Assembly: GCA_003140075.1 (NCBI GenBank)
Contig: PLIO01000120.1
Span: forward strand, 1 to 37,252
DNA from: Acidobacteriaceae bacterium
GTDB lineage: Bacteria; Acidobacteriota; Terriglobia; Terriglobales; Acidobacteriaceae
Direction: 5' to 3'
DNA length: 37,252 nucleotides
Below the pieces are notes generated by a model, which saw only the letters and a list, made by a program, of their open reading frames with translations, did no database searches and was not told the DNA's origin. Within the stretch, counting starts at the first letter, position 1, and each line of letters opens with the position of its first letter. Positions 18,154-27,000 of the stretch are shown piece after piece. The translations under genes were made by a program, and so were the position numbers.

Positions 18154-18186
18154 GGTATAGTATTTATACCTTTACTATACTATAGT
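18154..18186 (+). promoter_or_regulatory. Nested inverted repeats, probable brnTA operator and promoter
   Basis: Two interleaved inverted repeats lie just upstream of brnT: GGTATA/TATACC (18154-18159 and 18165-18170), and GTATAGTA/TACTATAC (18155-18162 and 18173-18180). TATACT (18176-18181) or TATAGT (18181-18186) would serve as the -10; no clear -35 is seen. The known BrnT-BrnA complexes repress their own promoter through the ribbon-helix-helix antitoxin, which fits paired palindromes overlapping the -10. Confidence 0.65.
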
Positions 18187-18203
18187 TCAGGCTTCGGGAG
18201 CCT

Positions 18204-18473
18204 ATGAGGTTCGAGTATGACCCCGACAAGAGCGTCGAGAACAAGCGGAAGCACGGCATCGATTTTGAGGAGGCTCAAGCGCTTTGGGAAGACCCTGCGC
18301 TGGTAGAGACTCCAGCGCGTACCAGCGACGAACCCAGATGGTTGCTAATAGGCAAGATCGACCAAAAGCACTGGTCTGCGGTAGTTACCCGGCGGGGCGA
18401 AAACATCCGTCTGATCTCCGTGAGGCGGTCGCGGGAGGAAGAGTTAAAAATTTATGAAAGCGAAGACATTTGA
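18204..18473 (+). CDS. brnT: BrnT-family toxin
   Basis: An 89-residue BrnT (DUF497) toxin. The N-terminal signature FEYDPDKSVENKRKHGIDFEEA is cut here to its key parts: an FxxDPxK start, then NKRKHGIDFEEA (residues 13-24). The C-terminal strand RLISVRRSREEEL (about 70-82) matches the family's arginine-rich end. BrnT has a RelE-like fold and cleaves RNA to halt growth; here the activity is inferred from family. The ATG follows GGGAG by three bases. It overlaps the antitoxin gene by 20 bp, toxin first, which is the normal order for this family. Nested palindromes upstream are the likely autoregulatory site. Confidence 0.92.
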   Translation: MRFEYDPDKSVENKRKHGIDFEEAQALWEDPALVETPARTSDEPRWLLIGKIDQKHWSAVVTRRGENIRLISVRRSREEELKIYESEDI

Positions 18474-18693
18474 TCGCAAGTTTGATGCCGGCGAGGAAGT
18501 CATAGAGCAACTCGATCTGGGCCAGGCGCGGCGTGTCGGTACCGGTCCGAAGCGAGTGAACGTTGATTTCCCCGCTTGGATGGTGGATTCCCTGGATCGG
18601 GAAGCGCGCCGGATAGGCGTAACGCGCCAGTCGCTCATCAAGCTATGGCTCGCCGACAGGTTGGCCCAACCAGCTTCCGCCGGAAAGCGTTAA
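18454..18693 (+). CDS. brnA: BrnA-family antitoxin (ribbon-helix-helix)
   Basis: A 79-residue antitoxin. The N-terminal part (1 to about 30, FDRKFDAGEEVIEQLDL) should wrap the toxin. The C-terminal part carries a CopG/BrnA-type ribbon-helix-helix: strand RVNVDFPAWMVDSL (about 34-47) and helices through EARRIGVTRQSLIKLWLADRL. The protein is expected to neutralise BrnT and to bind the upstream palindromes as a dimer. The ATG is preceded by AGGAAGAG. It shares 20 bp with the toxin gene, so the two are translated from one message. Confidence 0.9.
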   Translation: MKAKTFDRKFDAGEEVIEQLDLGQARRVGTGPKRVNVDFPAWMVDSLDREARRIGVTRQSLIKLWLADRLAQPASAGKR

Positions 18694-18795
18694 GGGGGAT
18701 TTAGTGCGTTTGTGCCCCTCTTGAAAGCAGCGCCTCAGGGGATACTTGGAAAGGCTGCGCCAAGCCCAAGAGCCGTGCAGTTTCTGGTTCCAGCC

Positions 18796-20625
18796 CTACG
18801 GACCAAAAACAAACACCGTACCGCCCTGAGCACTGGAACTTCCGCCCGTTACCACCGTTTGACCATCAACGCCCACGGACGCGCCGAGGGCCGCGCCAGG
18901 CTGCGGCGTCAATTTGGCGCTAAATTTCGACGTCGTTCTCCAGCCGCTGGCGGGTTTCTTGTAAACATAAACTGCATTTGTCTGCAGCCCTACGACTGCG
19001 GCGATGTCGTCCACTATCGATACGTAGCTCCCGAAGAAATTGTTTGATGTCCCATCCGAAGCAGTCAGCCTCGCGGTCTGCGTCATGTCGGTCCAGCCAC
19101 TCGCCGGCTCTACGTAGATATACGCCGCGCCTTGATCTTGGTGTCCGTTCACGTAAGCAGAGAGATCTCCAGCCAAAATGGTGCTGTCGCTAATCGCCAC
19201 GGACCACCCTAGCTGGCGCGAAGACGTTCCAGTCAGTTTGGCTGTTTGCGTCATGTTCGCCCATCCACCTGCAGGTTGTACGAACACATATGCCGCCCCT
19301 TGAGCGCGATTGCCGATGACAGCGTCGGGTGCTCCGGCAACGACCGTATTGCCGCTGAGAGCAATGAACTGGCCGAAATATACGCCGGGATTGTCCGAAG
19401 CGGTTAGTTTGGCTGTCTCCGTCATATCGGCCCAGCCGCCTGCTGGCTCAACAAAAACATACGCGGCGCCCTGAGAGAAATCTACACCGAGCGACCCCGC
19501 CGCAATTGTGTTACCGCTAATGGCCACGGAGTGAGCAAAGTTAAAGCCAGGAGTGCCATCCGACGCAGTTAATTCGGCGGTTTGAGTCATGTCTACCCAT
19601 CCCGTGGGCGGCTTCACGAAGACATAGGCCGCACCCTCGTCTTGATTTGAGCCCACGCCGTTTTGATAAGCGCCAGCAACTATCGTATCCCCGCTTATTG
19701 CAACGGAAAGACCAAGAAAAGCAAACGCCGTCCCGTTCGACGCCGTTAACTTGGCCGTCTGCGTCATATTCCCCCAACCGGGGGCAGGTTTCACGAAGAC
19801 ATAAGCTGCACCCTGCACTTGATTTGCGCCGATCATGGCCTGCGGGTCTCCGGCAACCACAGTGTTGCCGCTGATAGCGACAGAAAAGCCCAAGTCGTCA
19901 ATCGCACCTGCGTCCGAGGCCGTCAGTTCGGCCAACTGAATGAACGGGTCGACAACTACGGGATACCGTGCCCCCGCGTCAGCCACCCTCAGAAGCAGCA
20001 ACTGCCCTCGTAACTCTAGCCACGCCTGCAGGCTCCCACCATTTGAGTCCTGAGCAGCGAGACCCGCATATCGCAGACTTTCTCGGTTGCGGCTATTCAG
20101 GCGGACACTGGTGCGTGTCGCGTCGATTACAGCGCTCAAGTCTCCTGAAAGTGCTAGAGCGATGGTCAGAGGCTGACCGTTACCTTTATCCGGCGATTTA
20201 GCAATCGTAAATCCCTGCTCAAGTCCTACCGGACCATTTATGTACCATTCGGTGAGTTCTCCCCGACGGTATTCCACTCGATTTGAACTCGCCTGGGGAG
20301 CAACAGTGCGCGCCGGCTTGATATCTTCACCGTATCCGTAGCCGCGCAAGGTCGTCGCCCAGTGCTGGGCTCCGCGGCTCACACTTACTCCTTCGGTAGT
20401 AAATCGAGTCGTCAGCGCTCCGTGAGAGCTCGCTGCCTCGAAGCCGTTGTTCGTTGGTCGTATTCGGTACTCAGCCTTGTCGCGTCCTATAGCGGCGGAG
20501 ATACTCGACTGCGCCGCGGCAGGCAGGCTCGACAGTTGTGCTGGAACGGCGAGGTCCGAAGCCACCACACACAACGACGACATGCAGAACGATACGGCGA
20601 CGAGAGATAAGGAAATAAGTCTCAA
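18796..20625 (-). CDS. Secreted FG-GAP repeat beta-propeller protein
   Basis: A 609-residue exported protein with a TTG start supported by GGAGG six to seven bases upstream. After the signal (MRLISLSLVAVSFC...VVA) comes an N-terminal domain (about 30-230) that ends YPVVVDPF, a junction often seen before Ig or propeller repeats. From about 231 there are seven repeats of roughly 45-60 residues, each carrying parts of A(K/E)LTASD, GxSVAISGxTIVAG and QGAAYVFVKP, which fit FG-GAP_2 blades. Seven copies suggest a closed seven-bladed propeller; the fifth blade is shorter. Four or more blades also share GWxxMTQTAKL. There is no enzyme motif. It is probably a surface binding or adhesion protein. It lies tail-to-tail with brnA. 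Confidence 0.85.
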   Translation of the reverse strand: MRLISLSLVAVSFCMSSLCVVASDLAVPAQLSSLPAAAQSSISAAIGRDKAEYRIRPTNNGFEAASSHGALTTRFTTEGVSVSRGAQHWATTLRGYGYGEDIKPARTVAPQASSNRVEYRRGELTEWYINGPVGLEQGFTIAKSPDKGNGQPLTIALALSGDLSAVIDATRTSVRLNSRNRESLRYAGLAAQDSNGGSLQAWLELRGQLLLLRVADAGARYPVVVDPFIQLAELTASDAGAIDDLGFSVAISGNTVVAGDPQAMIGANQVQGAAYVFVKPAPGWGNMTQTAKLTASNGTAFAFLGLSVAISGDTIVAGAYQNGVGSNQDEGAAYVFVKPPTGWVDMTQTAELTASDGTPGFNFAHSVAISGNTIAAGSLGVDFSQGAAYVFVEPAGGWADMTETAKLTASDNPGVYFGQFIALSGNTVVAGAPDAVIGNRAQGAAYVFVQPAGGWANMTQTAKLTGTSSRQLGWSVAISDSTILAGDLSAYVNGHQDQGAAYIYVEPASGWTDMTQTARLTASDGTSNNFFGSYVSIVDDIAAVVGLQTNAVYVYKKPASGWRTTSKFSAKLTPQPGAALGASVGVDGQTVVTGGSSSAQGGTVFVFGP

Positions 20626-21107
20626 GGAAAACCTCCGATGGACGGCGAGTGCAAGCTAATGTCTCGGTCCGGCAAAGACGCTGCGGGGGAGTGCAGAGGC
20701 CAGCGGAGCGATTCTCATTGAAGCACCGTAGAATAGTCAATCTGAAGGATTTTGCGCCTCCCACGACCGCCTTCGGCACGGCCTTAGCTGAGGCTGCGCT
20801 ACTATTCCACAGGGCAATGTGACATCTGCCCTTGTACCCGCCTGCCGATCCGTTCATCATTGCCCCGGCACAGGCGGTACATTTGGTCCGCACTATCGAG
20901 AGAGGTGGCAGCCAGAAATCGCGCCACAACTCCTTTGTTTCACGTATTTTGGCCTTTAAGTTCTTTAGATCACGTATTTTGCGGGGAATTTCCTGCTAAC
21001 TCGATGATTTCAATCGCGGAGAGAGGTAGGGGGAGATACCCCATTTTTCTAACTCGGTCCGTCGTTCGCCAGGGACAGCCGCAGGATTGAGCCGGGAGCG
21101 GAGAAAT
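20626..21107. other. Intergenic region of about 480 bp with internal repeats
   Basis: It separates aroDE from the FG-GAP gene, both read leftward, and therefore holds the FG-GAP promoter. No convincing gene is seen. Between 20933 and 21056 the base composition turns A+T-rich, with repeated words, listed as a separate entry. The right end (21030-21043) has GGGGGAGATACCCC, a short imperfect palindrome. Confidence 0.55.
20933..21056. repeat. A+T-rich intergenic element with 30-bp and 53-bp spaced direct repeats
   Basis: TCACGTATTTTG occurs at 20940-20951 and again at 20970-20981, exactly 30 bp apart, each preceded by CTTT at the same distance. CTAACTCG occurs at 20996-21003 and 21049-21056. The element looks like a dispersed intergenic repeat or a multi-site operator. 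I recall similar words in spacers of other acidobacteria, but I cannot confirm this here. Confidence 0.45.
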
Positions 21108-22685
21108 CTATTTTCTCTTCGCCACTGCTGCCGCCGCGGCCCGCGCCGCCCGCTCCTGCAGCGCCAACATCACGACCTGGAGCATGTCGTCCTGGGGGGC
21201 GGGCTTGCCGGTCCAGATTTCGAACTGGCGGGCGGCCTGGTGGACGAACATTTCGATGCCGGGAATGATCTGCGCACCGCGCTGTTTCGCCAGTTTCAGG
21301 AGTTGGGTTTCGCCGGGGTCATAGATCATGTCGAAAACGTAGCGGGCGTTGATTTCCTTTTCCTGCAGCGGAGTCTCGCGCGTGTTGCCCATGCCGACCG
21401 GCGTGGCGTTGACGATCACGTCGAAGGCGTACTTCTTGAGGTCGGCGCGCTTTACCGAGCGCGCATGGGCGCGGCGGGCAAGCTTCTGCGCCGGGGCGAG
21501 GCTGCGGTTCAGGATAAAGACCTCTGCTCCGCGTTCCTTGAGGCCGAAGACTGCCGCGCGGGCCGCGCCCCCCGCGCCCAGCACGAGGATCTTCGCATCC
21601 TGCAAGGTGCTCAGGCGGCGTTCGAGCGGGCGCACCACTCCGGAAGTATCGGTGTTGAAGCCGTAGAGTTTGCCGTCCTGGGCGCGAACCACGGTGTTGC
21701 ATGCGCCGATCTTCGTGGTGTGAGAATCGGTGTTGTCGAGGTATGGAAGGATGGCTTCCTTGTACGGCATGGTCACGCTGAGGCCGTGGATGGGAATCTC
21801 ACGCACGCAGTGCAGCAGATCCTTGAGCGTCTTGGCATGCAATGCCAGATAGACGGCGTTGACGTTCTCGCGGCGGAAGGCCGCATTCATAATGGCGGGC
21901 GAAAGCGAGTGCGCGACCGGGTCTCCGGCAACTCCGTAGACGCGCGTGGCGGCATCGACCTGTTCGATGCGGTAGACGCTGCGCAGCTCTTGCGCGGTGG
22001 CCTGGCCGGGCGCGGTTTCTTCCCCCGCGCCGACGGCGGCGAAGGTGAACACGCTGCCGGCCCGCACTCCGAGCACGCGGCTGATCAGGCCTTGTTCACC
22101 CATGCACACGCCGACCAGCGACTGGTTGTCGGCTTCACGCCCCAGAAACTGGATCATCGAAACGTTGTCGAAGAGAGTCTGAGCCGTGCTTACGACTTTG
22201 TAAAAGTCGGCGCCAAAAGCGCGCATCTTCTCCAGAGTTTCATCGAGCTTCTTGGTGCCGCGGAAGTCGTGAAACGAAAGAATTAAAGCCGAGCGGTCGC
22301 GCAGTTTCTGCAATTGCGCGGGCTTGCATTTCAGCGCCGTCTGGAGTTCGACGTCAACCAACTGGCAGCCGGCCGACGAGGCCTTCGAGAGAATGTCGAG
22401 TTGCGAAACGACGGAACCGCGAAACTTGCCTCCGCTCGTGACCCGCCGGCAAGTGGCGATCACGACGGTGCCGGGGTGGTTTTCGAGGAAATGTTTGACC
22501 TTGGGAAGCGCCAAAGCGGGTTTCGAAATGTAGTCCAACCTGAACTCCAGGAAGGAGTTATCGCGGACCAGGGCTTCGGCCTTCTCAACCAGTTCGGTGG
22601 AGTCCGATGCGGCGACGGCGACGCAGACACGCGGCAGCCGCAAGGGCAGCAGGCGGGGCGGATAACTCTTGGGGGCAGAAGTCAT
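21108..22685 (-). CDS. aroDE: Bifunctional type I 3-dehydroquinate dehydratase / shikimate dehydrogenase
   Basis: A 525-residue fusion that catalyses two successive shikimate-pathway steps: 3-dehydroquinate to 3-dehydroshikimate, then reduction to shikimate with NADPH. The N-terminal type I dehydratase (about 18-240) has EFRLDY (48-52), the general base His139 in SFHDF and the Schiff-base Lys163 in FYKVV. The dehydrogenase half (about 248-510) has AHSLSPAIMN (SLSP 260-263), MPYKE with catalytic Lys309, NTDTSG with Asp346, the nucleotide loop GAGGAARAA (370-378) and NRS (393-395), an NADP-type signature. The Ala/Lys-rich C-terminus is disordered. The fusion also occurs in plants and Chlamydia. 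Every catalytic residue I can check is present. Confidence 0.95.
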   Translation of the reverse strand: MTSAPKSYPPRLLPLRLPRVCVAVAASDSTELVEKAEALVRDNSFLEFRLDYISKPALALPKVKHFLENHPGTVVIATCRRVTSGGKFRGSVVSQLDILSKASSAGCQLVDVELQTALKCKPAQLQKLRDRSALILSFHDFRGTKKLDETLEKMRAFGADFYKVVSTAQTLFDNVSMIQFLGREADNQSLVGVCMGEQGLISRVLGVRAGSVFTFAAVGAGEETAPGQATAQELRSVYRIEQVDAATRVYGVAGDPVAHSLSPAIMNAAFRRENVNAVYLALHAKTLKDLLHCVREIPIHGLSVTMPYKEAILPYLDNTDSHTTKIGACNTVVRAQDGKLYGFNTDTSGVVRPLERRLSTLQDAKILVLGAGGAARAAVFGLKERGAEVFILNRSLAPAQKLARRAHARSVKRADLKKYAFDVIVNATPVGMGNTRETPLQEKEINARYVFDMIYDPGETQLLKLAKQRGAQIIPGIEMFVHQAARQFEIWTGKPAPQDDMLQVVMLALQERAARAAAAAVAKRK

Positions 22686-22802
22686 CGAATCAATAAGTTT
22701 GGCAAAGGTTCGGCGCGAATCTTACAGGGGTCGAATTCCAGATGCAACAGGGTATTCACAATTTGCGTGAAAAAACTGTTTCCACGCACGGACTGACACC
22801 CT

Positions 22803-22836
22803 CGTAACCTTGACCCCCTCTTACCCCCTTGTTACC
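22803..22836. promoter_or_regulatory. Phased C-rich direct repeats upstream of the secreted-protein gene
   Basis: GTAACC, GACCCCC, TTACCCCC and GTTACC follow one another with the ACC cores at 22807, 22813, 22823 and 22834, roughly half or one helical turn apart. They lie 75-105 bp before the ATG at 22910. This looks like a cluster of activator or repressor contacts on one face of the helix. The factor is unknown. Confidence 0.35.
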
Positions 22837-22909
22837 TTCCATCTGAAGCTTTGCTTCCACGGTATTTGACTAGGGAAGGGCGCCGAGTGTGCCTGTTATC
22901 GGAGGTAAC

Positions 22910-23875
22910 ATGAAGAAAATAGGACTTTTAGTGTTGTTCGCCGCCACGGCGACGTGGGCTCAATCGGCGTCGGATTTGCCCCCGGCTGGTGCGCCTACCC
23001 CGGATGGAACGACTGCCACAACGGCTAGCTTCCCGATACAGCGGGTACAAATGCCCACCTACGCAGATATTTACTGCGCCGGTTTCATCAATCGGCAGAC
23101 TTTGCCCGATGCCAACTTCGTGGCCGGAGGATTGGACACTCCTGAAACCACCAAATTCGTCAAGGACGACGTCGTCTATCTCGAGGGTAGAGGATACACG
23201 ACGGGCGCAGAATATGAGATTATCCGCGCCTTGCGTGACATCAACGAGTATGAGGTGTTTCCCGGCCAAAGGAAGCTGCTGAGTGAGACCGGCCATCCTT
23301 ACGAGGAAGTCGGCCGGGTCCGCATCATCGATACCCGCGGCAAGACTGCCATCGGCCACATCGAATACGCCTGTGACCCCATCAATCCAGGCGACACCGC
23401 GATTCCCTTCGCCGAGAAACCGATGGTGGCATTTCATGCGCCGGTGCGTTTTGACCGCTTCCTGCCCACTGGCAGTAAGGTCTCCGGCCGCATCGTAATG
23501 AGCAGGGACTTTGACTCGGAACTCGGTACCGGCCAGAAGATTTACATGAACGTGGGAGCGAACCAGGGTGTGAAGGTCGGCGACTATTTCCGCGCCGTGC
23601 GCACCTATGAGACGGACCTGAGAGATCCGGTGGATTCGCTGTCCTTCAAGGCTGCGCTCAGTGAAGACACGCAGGCAAAGCAGCCGTCGGTCGATCCGGG
23701 CCTGTGGGAGAAGTCCAACGGTCCGGTGATCCACGTCCGCAACCTGCCGCGCCGCGCGGTAGGCGAGATCGTCGTCATCGGAACCACGCCCACTACCTCC
23801 ACGGGAATGATCGTATTCGCTATGGAAGATGTTCACGCCGGGGATAGCGTAGAACTGGACGAACAGAACCAATAA
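22910..23875 (+). CDS. Secreted protein of unknown function with duplicated motif
   Basis: A 321-residue exported protein that I cannot place in a family. The signal peptide is MKKIGLLVLFAATATWA. The start at 22910 is fixed by GGAGG six bases upstream; a longer ATG start at 22889 lacks this. Two related segments stand out: VVYLEGRGYTTGAEYEIIR (about 85-104) and KIYMNVGANQGVKVGDYFR (about 205-223). Both read as 'strand, N/G-rich turn, G(V/Y)xxGxxY/F, R', a pattern shared with the C-terminal domain of FlgT and with LysM-associated domains. Thus it may be a cell-envelope or peptidoglycan-linked protein. A strong terminator follows, so it is probably a single-gene unit. Confidence 0.75.
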   Translation: MKKIGLLVLFAATATWAQSASDLPPAGAPTPDGTTATTASFPIQRVQMPTYADIYCAGFINRQTLPDANFVAGGLDTPETTKFVKDDVVYLEGRGYTTGAEYEIIRALRDINEYEVFPGQRKLLSETGHPYEEVGRVRIIDTRGKTAIGHIEYACDPINPGDTAIPFAEKPMVAFHAPVRFDRFLPTGSKVSGRIVMSRDFDSELGTGQKIYMNVGANQGVKVGDYFRAVRTYETDLRDPVDSLSFKAALSEDTQAKQPSVDPGLWEKSNGPVIHVRNLPRRAVGEIVVIGTTPTTSTGMIVFAMEDVHAGDSVELDEQNQ

Positions 23876-23904
23876 CCTTCGCAAGCAGCACGCGCACACT
23901 CGAA

Positions 23905-23932
23905 CCGGGGACGGGCAGCCGTCCCTGGTTTT
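23905..23932 (+). terminator. Intrinsic terminator after the secreted-protein gene
   Basis: A ten-pair stem CCGGGGACGG/CCGTCCCTGG (one G-T pair) with a GCAG loop is followed by TTTT. It starts 29 bases after the stop codon. It serves the plus strand; the minus side has no T run. Confidence 0.9.
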
Positions 23933-24023
23933 GCGTTGGGCAAAGGCGAGGGCTAGCGGTCACGACTGGCTCACTCAGCGGTCTGGACTGGCCAGCAAGC
24001 GGTCTGGTTTAAGAACCGTCCGC

Positions 24024-27000
24024 CTATTTCACGGTGAGCCTGACTGCTTCGGTCTCAGTCAATGACGCTCCGGTAGCGGCTACGGTAATGTTGGAGCTGC
24101 CGGTAGCGGCGCCTGTTCCTTTGGCCAGAGTAAGAGTAGAGACTCCGCTTCCGGGTGAGGCTACGGTATGTGGGCTGAAGCTGGCCGTTACGCCCGTGGG
24201 CAATCCATGCACGGAGAGCGCGACGGAAGAACTGAATCCCCCCAAGGGGGCGGTAGTGAATTGCACCGTCCCCTTGGTCGTGGAGCTAACTGTTACGCCG
24301 GTCGCGCTTGCCATGAGCGAAAGGCCCGGGATGTTCACCGTAAGAGTTTCCTTCTGAGTGACGCCGCCACCGGTCGCGGTAACCGTCACCGAATAGGCCT
24401 TAGGAGCCAGTCTCAAGGCTGCCGAGAGAGTCATCGTAGTGGCTCCAGAGCCAGGGGCCGGGACCACGTTCGAAGGCGAGAAGTGCGCCGTCAAGCCGAC
24501 GGGTAGTCCGGCCGCAGTGAAGGTTATGGCTGCATTGAAAGTGGAGTTCGGAAGGGTGGTGAGCGTGAGGGTTTTGGAGGTTCCTGGTGCAACGTTGGGC
24601 GACGCCGTCGAAGGCGCGATAGAAAACGTAGGAGCCGCCGCCACCTTGACGGAAATCGACTTCCGTTGCGTCACCCAACCGCCGGTCGCTGAGACCGTAG
24701 CCGTGTAGGTCCCCGCCTTGGCGCTGCTGGTTGCGGCCAGTTTGAGGACGCTCCTGCCCGATCCGAGAGCGGTAATCGTGGCTGGAGTGAAGATGCCGGA
24801 GACTCCTGTGGGCAGTCCGCTCACGGTCAACGCGATAGCCGCGTTGAACGTTGAATTCCGCCTGGTTGTGAGCGTGACCTCGTTCGAGTTCCCACCCGCC
24901 GTGATGCTGATGGAAGTTGCTCCCGCACCCAGCGCGAATGTTGGAGTCGCCTCAACCGTGACCGAGATCGACACCTGCTGCTTGGTAGAGCCGCTGGTGG
25001 CCGAGACCGTGGCGGAATAAACGCCCGGCGTGGCGCCGATGGTCGCTGTTAATTTAAGGACGCTGCCGCCCGATCCGGGGGATGGCAGACTGGCTGGAGT
25101 GAAAGCGCCTGTGACTCCGCTGGGCAATCCGGTAACGGAGAAGGCGACGGTTCCCTTAAAGCCTCCGCTGACCGCGACACTCAATGTGACGCTGTTGTTT
25201 GATCCTGGCATGACCGAGACGGAACTCGCCGAAGGCGTTACTTGAAAGCTGGGCACGATGATGCCATCACTCCAGTGGTTGACTAGGACCGAGGCGTCGA
25301 CGGAGCCAAGCCCGGTGGCCTGATCGTACCCGGTTGTGGCGCTGAAGCCAGTTTGTCCGGGCACGCTGTTATTGCCGCTGGTGATGTCGTGAAAAACGGA
25401 TGCGCCGCCCGTTCCCTGTTTGCTGGCGAGGGCATAGAACACGCTGTTGGCATTTCCTTGACGGGCTGTTGCGTGCTGTACCACCAGCGCCATGATGCCG
25501 GCAAACGAGGGCGAAGCCGCCGAAGTCCCGCCGACCACGTACAGTCCTCCGTTCTGATAAATGAGATAGCCGTCATGCCCCGCGGCAGTGAGGGCAACGT
25601 CAGGCACGTCACGCTTGCCGTCCGCTGGAACACCCGTACCTGCCTGCCAGGAGGGTTTTGCATAAATGCTGCTCGCACCGCCACCGGTCGCCCACAAACC
25701 GCCCCCGCCGCTTTCGTTCCAAACCACCTCCGGGATATAGCTCAGCGCCGACGACTGTGTGCCCGCAGCGTTGGAGGACGACCAATAGAGAGACGGATTC
25801 GATGTGTCGTGGAACTCCGTGCCGCCGACACACTCGCTGTAGGGAGAAGAGCACAGACCATTCACCGCGAGTCCATGGGTAGCCGATGACGCGGAGGATG
25901 CATCGCACCCGGCTGCCCCGCTATCTCCCGCGGAGACGAAGACGGTGATGCCTTGTGCGGCCGCCTGCTGCCACAGGCTGTTGATAAAACTGTTTCCTGA
26001 GGTACCGAGCGCGGCCTCGCACATGCCGAAGCTCATGCTCATCGCCGGCGCCAGATTGTGGCTCACAATGTACTGCGCGGAAAGATAAGTGCCGTCGCTG
26101 GAATTTGTGGACTTGGAGACGACAAACTGAATCGTGGCGTTCTTTGCCACGGCCCCGGACCACTCCACATCGAGATCCGCTTCCGTCTCTTCGCCGGTAC
26201 TCCAGATTCCGGGGTCGGTTCCGTTGACGATGATCTGGGGATCGTTGGCGGGCAGCCCGAAGGATGTGCGGAACTGCCGCACGTCGGCGATGTTGATGTT
26301 TGAGCGTGCCACGATGGCGACAGACTGCCCGGAGCCATTGATGGACGCTTGATACAGTGGACCGAGATCGTAGATGGTGGCGAAATCTGCCGGAGCAAGG
26401 TAGTAGGAGCCCCCGCTGGTGAACTCGGGTGAGGGCAGGTGGGCTCCCGTGTGCATCGGTGCGCTGCGGAAGTCGTGCAGCGAGACGACGCCTCCTATCA
26501 CTTGGGCGAAAGCCGCGGGGATTGACGGATCGGTTGTGTTGGCGTGGTGGACTTCATGGCCAATCTTGTAGGTGTGAATCCGAGTGTGGAAGGAGGATGC
26601 GACCTGCCCGGCAGTACCGCTGAATACGATGGAAAGCCGCCCCGCCGTGACCTCCTCCACCGTCATGCCGTGCCCCTGCAACCAGCCTGTGACCTGTGCC
26701 AAGTCGTCTTCGGAGACGCCGAAAATCTCGCCATATTGTTGCGGCGTAAGCCACTGATGATAGTAAGGCGACTCGGGATCGTGCTGCTCTTCCAGCAACT
26801 GGTCTAGGGTCTCTTGTTGCGTCTCGTCGGGCAGCAAAGTGAGCACCATCCGATCCATGGGGAAGTCAGCTGCGACCGCGCCGGTGTCGTACTGCGGAAT
26901 GGCGAGGGGATGGCGGTTGCCATGCAAAGTTACGGTTTGTTCGTCATCCACGAAGCTGGTGATGCGGTCGTGAGGCTCCGCGAGCAGCGGATTCTGAGAT

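Noticed and set aside
19000-19950. Tandem repeats in the 18796-20625 gene as a possible CRISPR or satellite
   Set aside because: The repeats are codon-phased beta-propeller blades with diverged bases.
21087-22286. 399-codon plus-strand frame opposite aroDE
   Set aside because: Same reason: the minus strand carries two complete enzyme domains.
24060-25250. Possible tandem DNA repeats or CRISPR-like array in the 3' part of the S53 gene
   Set aside because: The regularity follows Ig-like protein repeats of about 100 codons with diverged DNA; there are no uniform short repeats or spacers.
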